The notes below the pieces were generated by a model that saw only the letters and a program-made list of their open reading frames with translations, was not told the origin of the DNA and did not search any database. From NCBI GenBank assembly GCA_934394595.1, contig CAKRRX010000012.1, positions 1 through 38,240 on the forward strand: DNA of 38,240 nucleotides, given 5' to 3'. The position numbers were made by a program, and so were the translations under genes. Source of the stretch: an uncultured Blautia sp. Its GTDB lineage: Bacteria; Bacillota; Clostridia; Lachnospirales; Lachnospiraceae. Shown here piece by piece: positions 7,916 to 16,105 of the stretch; within the stretch, counting starts at the first letter, position 1, and every line of letters begins with the position of its first letter.

Positions 7916-8003
7916 AAGATGTTAGGGGCAAGCGGGTTCCAGGTTCAAAAGCCTTATCATGCAAGCATGAACAGCTTTTTGAACTTTTTACCCTGATATC
8001 ATA
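7916..8003. repeat. Palindromic intergenic element upstream of the GntR-clpC operon
   Basis: AAGATGTTAGGG at the left and CCCTGATATCAT at the right match the borders of the element at 25333-25377. Between them GTTCAAAAGC (7943-7952) pairs with 7974-7984 and encloses CATGC-AA-GCATG (7958-7969). It lies in the leader or promoter region of the operon. It may be one copy of a dispersed repeat family, or a regulatory hairpin. Confidence 0.45.
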
Positions 8004-8014
8004 TAAAGTGTTCT

Positions 8015-8053
8015 AAAAACAAAGGGACCGGAGTTATCGGCCCCGGCCTCTTT
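8015..8053 (-). terminator. Rho-independent terminator after the SseB-like gene
   Basis: On the minus strand AAAGAGGCCGG (8053-8043) pairs with CCGGTCCCTTT (8031-8021), followed by GTTTTT. It separates the SseB-like gene from the GntR-clpC operon. Confidence 0.75.
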
Positions 8054-8076
8054 GCATCATTTGTAAATTCATATAT

Positions 8077-8949
8077 TTACTCTTCTGTCTTTTCCGGAGC
8101 TTTCTCTTCTGCAGCCTTGGTCTCGACGGGAGTGTCTGCCTGTGCAGGAGCCTGCTCAGGAGTACTCATCGGTGGAATCTGGATGCCAAGGATCTTTCCA
8201 AGCTGTACTCTGTCCAGAATCAGATTAAATCCCATAGGGTTGATCACAAAGCCCTTTGCCTGCTTGATGATAAGTCCCGGTAATTTTGCAAAAGGAACCT
8301 TCGCTGCACGAAGCTTTTTGCCTCTGGCAAATTTATCAAACTCCATTACATCAGTAAACGCCGGCTGAAGTATATCGCCATCTTTGTTCTTGAGGTAAGG
8401 AATGTTCACTTTGTTTGGATCCTCAGGATCTGTAGCCATTGCTACCAGGAACTCTGATTTCTTTAAATTAACAATAAGCTCTTCTTCCATTTCACGGAGA
8501 TTGACCGTTCTCTCCTCTTTCTTAATAGGACGGCGAAGCTCCTGCATGAAATAGATGCCGGAAAGCTGAAGTGTGGAATTGAAAAGTGGCTGCTTGGAGG
8601 GCTCAAGCTTACTGAAATCTGCCTGTCTGGCAATCTTCGCAAGTTCCACCTCGATCTGGTTCTCTCCATCTACCCACACTACGCTGTTTACACCAATGGC
8701 ATATAAAGTACCGTAAAATCTCGGAAAATCTTTATTCTCATATTTCATTCCCATAAGAAGAATCTTGTCCTGAAGTTTCTTCTGGCCAAATGCCTTGATT
8801 TCTTCTTCTGTGGCAAATACCCATACCTGATCATTAAAGCTCTCTTCATCGCAGATTACATATGGAAGCTTCGTAGCCTGTGAGTATGCTACAAAGATAG
8901 TCTCTCTTGTCTGTAATTCCTTAATTGCGTCCTGTTCGCTGATTCCCAT
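8077..8949 (-). CDS. SseB family protein
   Basis: A 290-aa soluble protein. Residues about 100-250 look like the SseB N-terminal domain fold: STLQLSGIYFMQELRRPIKK, KSEFLVAMATDPED, the DGDILQPAFTDVMEFDKF motif, and AKGFVINPMGFNLILDR near the end. An upstream region (residues 10-100) is less conserved and may be a related alpha/beta domain. The C-terminal 30 residues are low-complexity Pro/Ala/Glu. SseB domains are found in Clostridia as housekeeping proteins of unknown role and, in enterobacteria, in enhanced serine sensitivity. GAGAGG lies 8 nt before the ATG. It is monocistronic, with a terminator after it. Family membership is fairly sure and function is unknown. Confidence 0.75.
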   Translation of the reverse strand: MGISEQDAIKELQTRETIFVAYSQATKLPYVICDEESFNDQVWVFATEEEIKAFGQKKLQDKILLMGMKYENKDFPRFYGTLYAIGVNSVVWVDGENQIEVELAKIARQADFSKLEPSKQPLFNSTLQLSGIYFMQELRRPIKKEERTVNLREMEEELIVNLKKSEFLVAMATDPEDPNKVNIPYLKNKDGDILQPAFTDVMEFDKFARGKKLRAAKVPFAKLPGLIIKQAKGFVINPMGFNLILDRVQLGKILGIQIPPMSTPEQAPAQADTPVETKAAEEKAPEKTEE

Positions 8950-9085
8950 GTCTTTATCCTCTCAGTTCCGGTTTCCTTAGATGTGGTCATACGAAATTTC
9001 TTGTGTTCCATATATTGACCAAAAACCTGATATATGACTATTTTATAACAAAATGATAAAAAAGTAAAGTATCAGCCATAGTTTT

Positions 9086-10024
9086 TCATGCAAATGTATA
9101 AACATTCACTTCGTTTCCGAGAGGATGCCTGTCCAAACCATAGATTCCTGTGATCCAGATTGTAAAATGAGCCTGCGGATCATAATGTTTTCCATTGATC
9201 GTCACCCAGCAGTGATCGTATCCCACAAGCAGCTTTATATTTTTATATCCAAGTTCTTTTGCAAGAGCAGCAAACGCACATGCAAAAGAATAACAGTTTC
9301 CACTTTTGGTTTCCAGCATTCTCAGTGCGGTCTCCTTATACCAGCCTTTTTTCTTTCGATTTGGATCACTGCCTGCATACCGAAAGCTTTTTCCGTCTAC
9401 CAGATAATTCCAGCAGGCTTTCAATTTCTGGGCTTTGCTCATCTTTGAAGTGGTTACTCTGGATATGGTCTTCAGAGCCTGTATTTTCAAACTGGTATCT
9501 ATATTCTTTTTGGCATATCCTTTTTCTGTAAAAAAGTATTTTCCTTTTTCCCGGGAACGTTTCTGATAACATCTGCCCTTTGAATCTGCATAATATAGAT
9601 GATTTCGGTAAATAAAATAACCGGTAGTCGGATTTCCTGCCTTGGTGGCCATATAGTATTTCTTCCCACAAACTGTCACAAGCTTATTTTTGCGGTTCTT
9701 AAGGAGCTTTCCCTGATTATCAAAAACATAAACCTTTTTGCCAATTTTATGGCTGCCTGTGTATGCATACCCATCTGCACCGAAATAATAGCGGGATCCC
9801 TTATAATTAAGCCAGCGATTTTTGACAACACTTCCGTGCCTGTAAAAAGATATTCTGTTTTGCTCTTTATGCATTCCATCTTCCATTATCGCAGGATCAG
9901 AAGAATGATCTTCAGCAGATATTATTGGGGCATTGCCCATATTTTCCTGTGCCATTGCCGGAACAGAAAATGTAGTCAGAAAAAGAGCCGTTAAAATTCC
10001 ATATAATACTTTTCTTTTTTTCAT
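9086..10024 (-). CDS. Secreted transglutaminase-like protein with cell-wall-binding repeats (copy 1)
   Basis: A 312-aa exported protein with signal peptide MKKRKVLYGILTALFLTTFS, likely cut after PAMA. Residues 60-170 are aromatic/glycine repeats of the choline-binding type (GSRYYFGADGYAYTGSHKIG, KKVYVFDNQGKLLKNRKNK). These usually hold proteins on the cell wall. Residues 180-300 are a transglutaminase-like cysteine protease fold with the triad Cys244 (SGNCYSF), His271 (DHCW) and Asp282 (YDP). Such domains cleave or crosslink peptide bonds, and the substrate is unknown. The start was set at the Met before the signal peptide, with AGAGGA 9 nt upstream. It lies 103 nt downstream of a close paralogue at 10128-11075. 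Confidence 0.8.
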   Translation of the reverse strand: MKKRKVLYGILTALFLTTFSVPAMAQENMGNAPIISAEDHSSDPAIMEDGMHKEQNRISFYRHGSVVKNRWLNYKGSRYYFGADGYAYTGSHKIGKKVYVFDNQGKLLKNRKNKLVTVCGKKYYMATKAGNPTTGYFIYRNHLYYADSKGRCYQKRSREKGKYFFTEKGYAKKNIDTSLKIQALKTISRVTTSKMSKAQKLKACWNYLVDGKSFRYAGSDPNRKKKGWYKETALRMLETKSGNCYSFACAFAALAKELGYKNIKLLVGYDHCWVTINGKHYDPQAHFTIWITGIYGLDRHPLGNEVNVYTFA

Positions 10025-10127
10025 ACCTGCATTTCCTCTTACATGTATTATTCTGATTACAAATACACTTTTCACATTTTGCTTTATAAAAATCTTAATA
10101 AAGTGTTCGAGCACACTCTGGCATACA

Positions 10128-11075
10128 TCATTTCATAAAATTATATGTCTTTTTTACATAAGGTCCTGCAGGGTGTGCTTTTAAACCGTAAACACCCGGG
10201 ATCCATCCTGACCATTGAGTTTGCGGATCATAATGTTTTCCATTGATCGTTACCCAGCAATGGTCATATCCTACTTTAATTTTTATATTTTTATACCCGA
10301 CCTCCCTGGCCAGGGCTGCAAATGCACATGCAAAAGAATAGCAGTTTCCTCTTTTGGTTTTTAACATAGCCAGAGCAGTTTCTCTATACCAGCCCTTTTT
10401 CTTCAGATTGGGATCACTTCCTCCGTAACTGAAACGGCTCCTGTCCACCGCATATTCCCAGCAAGCCCTGAGCTTTTGCCCACGACTCATATTAGACTTG
10501 GTAATTTTGGACACAATCTGCATTGTCTGTATTTTCAGCTGTACATCTGTGTTTTTTCTGGCAGTGCCTTTATCTGTGAAATAGAATTTTCCTTTTTGTG
10601 TTGACCGGTTCTGGTAGCAGCTTCCAAGCGAATCTGCATAGTACAGATTATTTCGATATACAAAATAACCTGTCCTGGGATTTCCAGCCTTTGTGGCCAT
10701 ACAGTATTTCTTTCCGTAAACCGTCACCAGCTTGTTCTTGCGATTTTTCAGAAGGTGACCTTGCTCATCGAAGACATAAACCTTTTTGCCGATTTTATGG
10801 CTTCCGGTGTATGCGTATCCGTCTGCGCCAAAATAATAGCGGGAACCGCTCCAATTCTTCCAGCGATTCTTTATCCGGGTTCCATTATCGTAATAAACCT
10901 TTCGATTTTCTTCGATATTCAGGCCATTTTCCGGTATAGCAGATGTTTTTGTCTCCTGCCCTGCATTAACCACTGATTCCGCAGCAGCAGTTTCTGCCTG
11001 TACCTGGATCTGTGTCGGAACTACAGTCAGAAAAACAGCCGCAAACACTGCCAGACATATTTTTTTCTTTTTCAT
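10128..11075 (-). CDS. Secreted transglutaminase-like protein with cell-wall-binding repeats (copy 2)
   Basis: A 315-aa paralogue of the downstream gene with the same architecture: signal peptide (MKKKKICLAVFAAVFLTVVP, cut near VQA), aromatic repeats (residues 58-170) and a transglutaminase-like domain with Cys245 (RGNCYSF), His272 (DHCW) and Asp283 (YDP). Long blocks are identical to copy 1, for example YYFGADGYAYTGSHKIGKK and GYDHCWVTINGKHYDP. N- and C-terminal ends differ (ending VKKTYNFMK). GGGGGA lies just before the ATG. The tandem pair arose by duplication and both copies look intact. A role in wall remodelling, adhesion or peptide processing is inference. Confidence 0.8.
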   Translation of the reverse strand: MKKKKICLAVFAAVFLTVVPTQIQVQAETAAAESVVNAGQETKTSAIPENGLNIEENRKVYYDNGTRIKNRWKNWSGSRYYFGADGYAYTGSHKIGKKVYVFDEQGHLLKNRKNKLVTVYGKKYCMATKAGNPRTGYFVYRNNLYYADSLGSCYQNRSTQKGKFYFTDKGTARKNTDVQLKIQTMQIVSKITKSNMSRGQKLRACWEYAVDRSRFSYGGSDPNLKKKGWYRETALAMLKTKRGNCYSFACAFAALAREVGYKNIKIKVGYDHCWVTINGKHYDPQTQWSGWIPGVYGLKAHPAGPYVKKTYNFMK

Positions 11076-11136
11076 ACCTTCCCCCTATTTTCTGCAACAA
11101 GCCTGTCTTTCGACAAGCTTATTACAGAGAAATACT

Positions 11137-12330
11137 TTATTTTGTCATAAATTCTACGATCTGATCCAGCTGTGCCAGCTGATCTTCTTTTAATGCTGAT
11201 TTTACAGTCACAGTCTCTTCGTAGATTTCCATATCTTTCATTCCAGAAAGAATTTCTTTCATCTGCTTTCCAGCTGTAGATGCCCAGGTGCCATTTTCCA
11301 ATACTGCCACTTTTCTCTTCTGAAGATTGTGTGCGGCAAGCTCATGAAGCAGTGTCTCCATCTTTGGGAAAAGACCTGCGTTATAGGTAGGGCATGCGAA
11401 TATGATTCTGTCGCAGCGGAACGCTTCAGCAACCAGATAAGAAGGATCTGTAACGGAAACGTCATAAACCTTCACATTTTTCTCTCCTGCATCTGCCAGC
11501 TTGCCGGCCAGAACATCTGCTGCATTCTCTGTATTTCCGTAAATGGAAGCATACATCACCACAACATTATGATCTTCCGGAGTGTAGGTACTCCATTTCT
11601 GATATTTCTCAATAAACCATCCAAGATCCTCTCTCCAGATTGGGCCATGAAGCGGGCAGATCATAGCAATGTCAAGAGTCAGGGCTTTTTTCAAAGCTGC
11701 CTGAACCGGTCCGCCATATTTTCCCACAATGTTCACCAGATATCTTCTTGCATCATCCAGCCACTCTTCTTTAAAATTCACTTCATCAGCGAAAACGTTT
11801 CCATTTAAAGCACCAAAGGTTCCAAAAGCATCTGCGCTGAAAAGGACCTTATTGTATGCATCATATGTAACCATTGCCTCCGGCCAGTGAACCATAGGGA
11901 TCATAGCAAACGCAAGTGTATGTTTTCCAGTACTTAAAGTGTCTCCTTCTTTGATAACAACAGCATGGGGATCCACATCAAAGGTAAAAAACTGCCTGAT
12001 CATACCAAAGGTCTTGGCATTTCCCACAACCTTCACTTCCGGAAATCTTCTCACCACTTCCTCCACAATGGCACAGTGATCCGGTTCCATGTGGTTCACA
12101 ATGATATAATCCAGACTTCTTCCGCCCAGGACATGCTCCAGATTCTCAAAGAACTGGCCGCTTACTGCTTTATCCACAGTATCAAGAAGTACTGTCTTCT
12201 CATCCAGAATCACATAAGAGTTGTAGGATACCCCTCTTGGAATGGGGTAAATATTTTCAAACAGGGCAAGTCTTCTGTCACTTGCACCAATCCAGTATAA
12301 GTCTTCATTTACTTTCTTTACATTGTACAT
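11137..12330 (-). CDS. fprA: FprA family A-type flavodiiron protein
   Basis: A 397-aa cytosolic oxygen or nitric oxide reductase typical of anaerobes. The N-terminal metallo-beta-lactamase domain carries the diiron ligands: HMEPDH (His-x-Glu-x-Asp-His), MVHWPE, SADAFG and CPLHGP. The C-terminal flavodoxin domain starts VVMYASIYGNTENAADVLA for FMN binding. Length and order match FprA. AAGGAG lies 9 nt before the ATG. A terminator separates it from purD, so it has its own transcription. The electron donor is not encoded next to it. The likely job is removing O2 to protect oxygen-sensitive enzymes. Confidence 0.95.
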   Translation of the reverse strand: MYNVKKVNEDLYWIGASDRRLALFENIYPIPRGVSYNSYVILDEKTVLLDTVDKAVSGQFFENLEHVLGGRSLDYIIVNHMEPDHCAIVEEVVRRFPEVKVVGNAKTFGMIRQFFTFDVDPHAVVIKEGDTLSTGKHTLAFAMIPMVHWPEAMVTYDAYNKVLFSADAFGTFGALNGNVFADEVNFKEEWLDDARRYLVNIVGKYGGPVQAALKKALTLDIAMICPLHGPIWREDLGWFIEKYQKWSTYTPEDHNVVVMYASIYGNTENAADVLAGKLADAGEKNVKVYDVSVTDPSYLVAEAFRCDRIIFACPTYNAGLFPKMETLLHELAAHNLQKRKVAVLENGTWASTAGKQMKEILSGMKDMEIYEETVTVKSALKEDQLAQLDQIVEFMTK

Positions 12331-12380
12331 GATGTTTTTCTCCTTTTTTTAGATTGTTGTAAAAGAAACCTCAAGGCTCT

Positions 12381-12420
12381 GAAAAACAGGCAGAAAATCA
12401 TTTCTGATCTCCTGCCTATT
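12381..12420 (-). terminator. Rho-independent terminator after purD
   Basis: On the minus strand AGGCAG (12417-12412) pairs with CTGCCT (12393-12388), followed by GTTTTT. A nested GATCA-GAAA-TGATT stem fills the loop. It closes the purEMND transcript before fprA. Confidence 0.8.
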
Positions 12421-12433
12421 TTATACCACTTAT

Positions 12434-13708
12434 TTATGCCTCGTCAATTGCTTTTCCAATATCATGACGCATATATTTGTTTGCAAAAGTGATCCACTCT
12501 GTAGCTGCATAGGCGTTCTTTCTTGCCTCTTTTAAATCACTTCCGGTCGCTGTGATTCCCACAACGCGCCCGCCATTTGTGACGATCTGGCCGTCTTTAA
12601 ATTTGGTTCCTGCATGGAAACAATAGTAACCCTCTTTATCCTTAAAATTCTCGAATCCATACATTGGAATTTCCTTTTCATATTTCACCGGATAACCGTC
12701 ACTTGCCAGAACTACGCATACAGCTGCATTATTCTCAAACTGCAGATCGATCTGATCCAAAGTTCCATCAACACAGGCCTCCATCACTTCCACAATATCA
12801 TTTTTCATACGTGGAAGTACAACCTGTGCCTCCGGATCACCAAAACGGGCATTATACTCCAGTACCTTCGGCCCGTCAGCAGTGAGCATCAGGCCAAAGA
12901 AGATAATTCCCTTGAATTCTCTTCCTTCTGCTGCCATGGCATCCACAGTAGGCTGATAAATATATTTTTTGCAGAACTCATCCACTTCTGTTGTATAGAA
13001 AGGACTTGGAGAAAAGGTTCCCATTCCCCCTGTATTTAATCCCTGATCTCCATCTTTCGCACGCTTATGATCCTGTGCGGAGGTCATGGTCTTGATTGTT
13101 TTTCCATCCACAAAAGAGAGGACAGAAACCTCACGTCCGGTCATGAATTCTTCAATAACCATGGTATTTCCTGCATTCCCGAACTTCTTATCCTCCATGA
13201 TCTCTTTCACACCGTCTTCCGCTTCCTGAAGATCCTGACAGATCAGAACTCCTTTTCCAAGGGCAAGTCCGTCTGCTTTCAGAACGATCGGGAATTTTGC
13301 TTCTGTGCGAAGGTATGCCAGTGCTTTTTCCGGATCATCAAAATTTTCATATGCAGCAGTGGGAATATTGTATTTCTTCATCAGATCCTTGGAAAATGCC
13401 TTGGAGCCTTCCAGGATCGCTGCATTTTTCCGTGGGCCAAATACGCGCAGTCCACGGGATTCAAATTCATCTACCACACCGCCTACCAGGGGATCATCCA
13501 TACCAATAATGGTAAGATCCACCTGATTTTCCTGGGCAAAATCAGCCAGCTTTTCAAATTCCATGGCACCAATATTTACACACTGGGCATATTCTGCAAT
13601 TCCTGCATTTCCAGGCGCACAGTAAATTTTATCAACCTTCGGGCTTTTGGATACGCTCCATGCAATTGCATGTTCTCTTCCGCCGCTTCCTACGATCAGT
13701 ACTTTCAT
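12434..13708 (-). CDS. purD: Phosphoribosylamine-glycine ligase
   Basis: A 424-aa ATP-grasp enzyme for the second step of purine synthesis (5-phosphoribosylamine + glycine + ATP to GAR). It begins KVLIVGSGGREHAIAWSV, the standard N-terminal motif, and has an ATP-grasp core (PIVLKADGLALGKGVLIC), the DHKRAKDGDQGLNTGGMGTF signature, and EYNARFGDPEAQVVLPR with metal-binding residues. Length is normal. It is the last gene of purE-purM-purN-purD, 10 nt after purN. Confidence 0.97.
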   Translation of the reverse strand: MKVLIVGSGGREHAIAWSVSKSPKVDKIYCAPGNAGIAEYAQCVNIGAMEFEKLADFAQENQVDLTIIGMDDPLVGGVVDEFESRGLRVFGPRKNAAILEGSKAFSKDLMKKYNIPTAAYENFDDPEKALAYLRTEAKFPIVLKADGLALGKGVLICQDLQEAEDGVKEIMEDKKFGNAGNTMVIEEFMTGREVSVLSFVDGKTIKTMTSAQDHKRAKDGDQGLNTGGMGTFSPSPFYTTEVDEFCKKYIYQPTVDAMAAEGREFKGIIFFGLMLTADGPKVLEYNARFGDPEAQVVLPRMKNDIVEVMEACVDGTLDQIDLQFENNAAVCVVLASDGYPVKYEKEIPMYGFENFKDKEGYYCFHAGTKFKDGQIVTNGGRVVGITATGSDLKEARKNAYAATEWITFANKYMRHDIGKAIDEA

Positions 13709-13718
13709 AATATCCTCC

Positions 13719-14345
13719 TTAATCGCTGATGGTCACAATATGATCTTCCACAGAAATCTTTCCATTGGCGATCAGATTGATTGCCTTTGGAAGGATTTTC
13801 CACTCAGCCTTTTCCATTACACTTCTCTGAAGAGACTGGGGGGTATCATCTGGCTCGATCTTTACTGCTTTCTGCAAGATGATCGGGCCTGTGTCTGTGC
13901 CGGTATCCACAAAATGAACTGTGGCACCGGTCACCTTCACTCCTCTTTTTAAGGCAGCTTCATGGACATGAAGTCCATAAAAACCTACTCCGCAAAAAGA
14001 CGGGATCAGAGATGGATGAATGTTAATGATCTTATTCGGAAAGGCCTCCACGATCATCGGCGGGATAGCCACCAGATAACCGGCAAGAACCACCAGTTCC
14101 GCCCCGCTTTCCTGTAACTTTTTCAAAAGTGCCTGATGGAATTCCTCCCGGCTTTCAAATTCCTTTGGTGAGATACAGACAGCTTCTATCCCATGATTTT
14201 TTGCTCTTGTAAGAGCATAGGCTTTTGGATTGTTGCTGATAACAAGGGACACTTCTGCATTGGTGATCTTACCGGAATCCACAGCGTCCAGAATTGCCTG
14301 GAGATTGGTACCGCCTCCGGATACCAGGACAGCAACCTTTAGCAT
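13719..14345 (-). CDS. purN: Phosphoribosylglycinamide formyltransferase
   Basis: A 208-aa enzyme that uses 10-formyl-THF to convert GAR to FGAR. It shows [15 protein letters not shown] for the phosphate loop, catalytic Asn and His in [11 protein letters not shown], and catalytic Asp in [10 protein letters not shown]. The start overlaps the purM stop by several bases, so translation is coupled. Confidence 0.97.
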   Translation of the reverse strand: MLKVAVLVSGGGTNLQAILDAVDSGKITNAEVSLVISNNPKAYALTRAKNHGIEAVCISPKEFESREEFHQALLKKLQESGAELVVLAGYLVAIPPMIVEAFPNKIINIHPSLIPSFCGVGFYGLHVHEAALKRGVKVTGATVHFVDTGTDTGPIILQKAVKIEPDDTPQSLQRSVMEKAEWKILPKAINLIANGKISVEDHIVTISD

Positions 14346-15364
14346 AATGTCACTCCCTTTTCTCCTGCTTCGATACGTCCTACTACATATGGGGTCTCAC
14401 CAGCTGCCTTGATTGCTTCCATTGTTTTATCCACATCTGCCGGATTCACTGCCATAATCATACCAAGTCCCATATTGTATGTGTTGTACATCATTTTTTC
14501 TTCAATATCACCGGTCTTTGCAAGAAGTTTGAAAATCGGAAGTACCGGATAGCTGTCTTTTTCGATTACGGCTCTTGTGCCTTCTTTTAACATACGAGGT
14601 ACGTTCTCATAGAAGCCGCCGCCTGTAATATGGCTGCAAGCATGAATCTTAACGCCTGCATCTTTAATGCTCTTAAGAGCTTTCACGTAAATCTTGGTAG
14701 GTGCGATCAGCGCTTCGCCAAGAGTCGTTCCAAGTTCCTCATAATAAGTGTCAAGAGACTCTTTTGTCATCTCAAAAACTTTACGCACAAGAGAGAAACC
14801 ATTGCTGTGCACACCAGAGGAAGCCATTCCGATCAGTACATCCCCCGGATTTAAGTTCTCACCTGTGATCAGATCTTTTTTATCTACAACACCAACTGCA
14901 AATCCAGCCAGATCATACTCATCTACCGGATAAAAACCTGGCATTTCTGCAGTCTCACCACCGATCAAAGCGGCACTTGACTGGCTGCAGCCCTCTGCAA
15001 CACCCTTTACGATTTCTGCGATCTTCTCCGGATAGTTCTTTCCACATGCAATGTAATCCAGGAAGAAAAGCGGCTCTCCACCTGCACATGCAATATCATT
15101 TACACACATAGCCACACAGTCAATTCCAACAGTGTCATGCTTATCCATAATAAATGCCAGCTTCAGCTTGGTACCAACTCCATCTGTACCGGAAACCAGA
15201 GTCGGCTCTTCCATATCCTTGAAGCTGCTCATAGAAAAAGCACCTGAGAATCCACCGATTCCTCCAAGTACTTCCGGTCTCATTGTCTTTGCAATATGCT
15301 GCTTTATCAATTCTACTGATTTGTATCCAGCCTCAATATCAACACCTGCGTTCTTGTAATCCAT
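14339..15364 (-). CDS. purM: Phosphoribosylformylglycinamidine cyclo-ligase
   Basis: A 341-aa AIR synthetase (FGAM + ATP to AIR). Recognisable blocks are [17 protein letters not shown] at the N-terminus, [46 protein letters not shown] and [13 protein letters not shown]. The start was moved from 15448 to the ATG with GGGAGG 8 nt upstream. The extra 28 codons lack homology and a ribosome site. It overlaps purN. The 113-bp gap to purE contains a perfect palindrome. Confidence 0.97.
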   Translation of the reverse strand: MDYKNAGVDIEAGYKSVELIKQHIAKTMRPEVLGGIGGFSGAFSMSSFKDMEEPTLVSGTDGVGTKLKLAFIMDKHDTVGIDCVAMCVNDIACAGGEPLFFLDYIACGKNYPEKIAEIVKGVAEGCSQSSAALIGGETAEMPGFYPVDEYDLAGFAVGVVDKKDLITGENLNPGDVLIGMASSGVHSNGFSLVRKVFEMTKESLDTYYEELGTTLGEALIAPTKIYVKALKSIKDAGVKIHACSHITGGGFYENVPRMLKEGTRAVIEKDSYPVLPIFKLLAKTGDIEEKMMYNTYNMGLGMIMAVNPADVDKTMEAIKAAGETPYVVGRIEAGEKGVTLC

Positions 15365-15438
15365 GTTTTTTTCCTCCCAGAATTTTATGGTTTTTGGCGG
15401 TATCTGCATAAGCAGAAAAGTGTCATTTTCCAATAGTT

Positions 15439-15464
15439 CCAGGGGCAAAATATTTTGCCCCTGG
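15439..15464. repeat. Perfect 26-bp palindrome between purE and purM
   Basis: CCAGGGGCAAAAT is followed directly by its exact reverse complement. No T-run follows on the minus strand, so it is not a normal terminator. The core GGGGCAAAA/TTTTGCCCC resembles the core of the palindrome at 25333-25377. Confidence 0.6.
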
Positions 15465-15477
15465 TGTATAACCTTAA

Positions 15478-15981
15478 TTATTTGTAAGCCTTATGTCCCA
15501 CTTCCTGAAGTCTTGCATCTTTGGCTTCTACTTGTTCTTTCAGTTCCTGGCTGTATGCTTTCAGACGATCCAGAAGTTCTGGATCAGAAGTAGCAAGAAT
15601 CTTTGCAGCCAGAAGTCCTGCATTTGCACCTCCATTGATTGCAACAGTTGCTACCGGGATGCCTGACGGCATCTGTACAATAGAGTACAGAGAATCTCTT
15701 CCTCCCAAAGATGTGGTGTGCATAGGAATTCCAATGACCGGCATTGGGAAAATTGCTGCGCACATTCCTGGTAAATGTGCTGCCATACCGGCACCGGCAA
15801 TGATAACCTTAAATCCTTTTTCTTCTGCTGTCTTCGCATACTCAAAGAACACATCCGGCTCTCTGTGTGCGGAGATGATACGCATTTCGTAATCAATTCC
15901 AAGCTTCTCCAGAATGTCAGCTGCTTTACTCATAACCGGCATATCTGAATCACTACCCATTACAATTCCTACTTTTGGCAT
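15478..15981 (-). CDS. purE: N5-carboxyaminoimidazole ribonucleotide mutase (class I PurE)
   Basis: A 167-aa enzyme that converts N5-CAIR to CAIR. It shows the PurE signatures [24 protein letters not shown] and [12 protein letters not shown]. Length is standard for class I PurE. No purK lies beside it in this window. GAGGAG lies 6 nt before the ATG, with a consensus promoter upstream. It is the first gene of the purE-M-N-D cluster. purF, purL, purC, purB and purH must be elsewhere. Confidence 0.97.
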   Translation of the reverse strand: MPKVGIVMGSDSDMPVMSKAADILEKLGIDYEMRIISAHREPDVFFEYAKTAEEKGFKVIIAGAGMAAHLPGMCAAIFPMPVIGIPMHTTSLGGRDSLYSIVQMPSGIPVATVAINGGANAGLLAAKILATSDPELLDRLKAYSQELKEQVEAKDARLQEVGHKAYK

Positions 15982-16026
15982 AATATTCTCCTCTTTTATG
16001 ATGTTTTAAAACTACCATTCGCGTAA

Positions 16027-16055
16027 ATTCTACTAAGAATCCCATTTTCTGTCAA
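16027..16055 (-). promoter_or_regulatory. Promoter of purE-purM-purN-purD
   Basis: On the minus strand, TTGACA (16055-16050), a 17-bp spacer and TAGAAT (16032-16027). The leader to purE is short, and I see no PurR box or purine riboswitch in it. Confidence 0.75.
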
Positions 16056-16105
16056 TATGATTGGAGCAAAGAAATATTTTGAAGTGCTAATTAATTTTGC
16101 TGTCT

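Noticed and set aside
7920..8000. GGTTCAAA and AGTTCAAA as a possible CtsR heptad operator upstream of clpC.
   Set aside because: Both deviate from GGTCAAA at a key position, and the spacing does not match the tandem heptad. The bases are better explained as hairpin arms.
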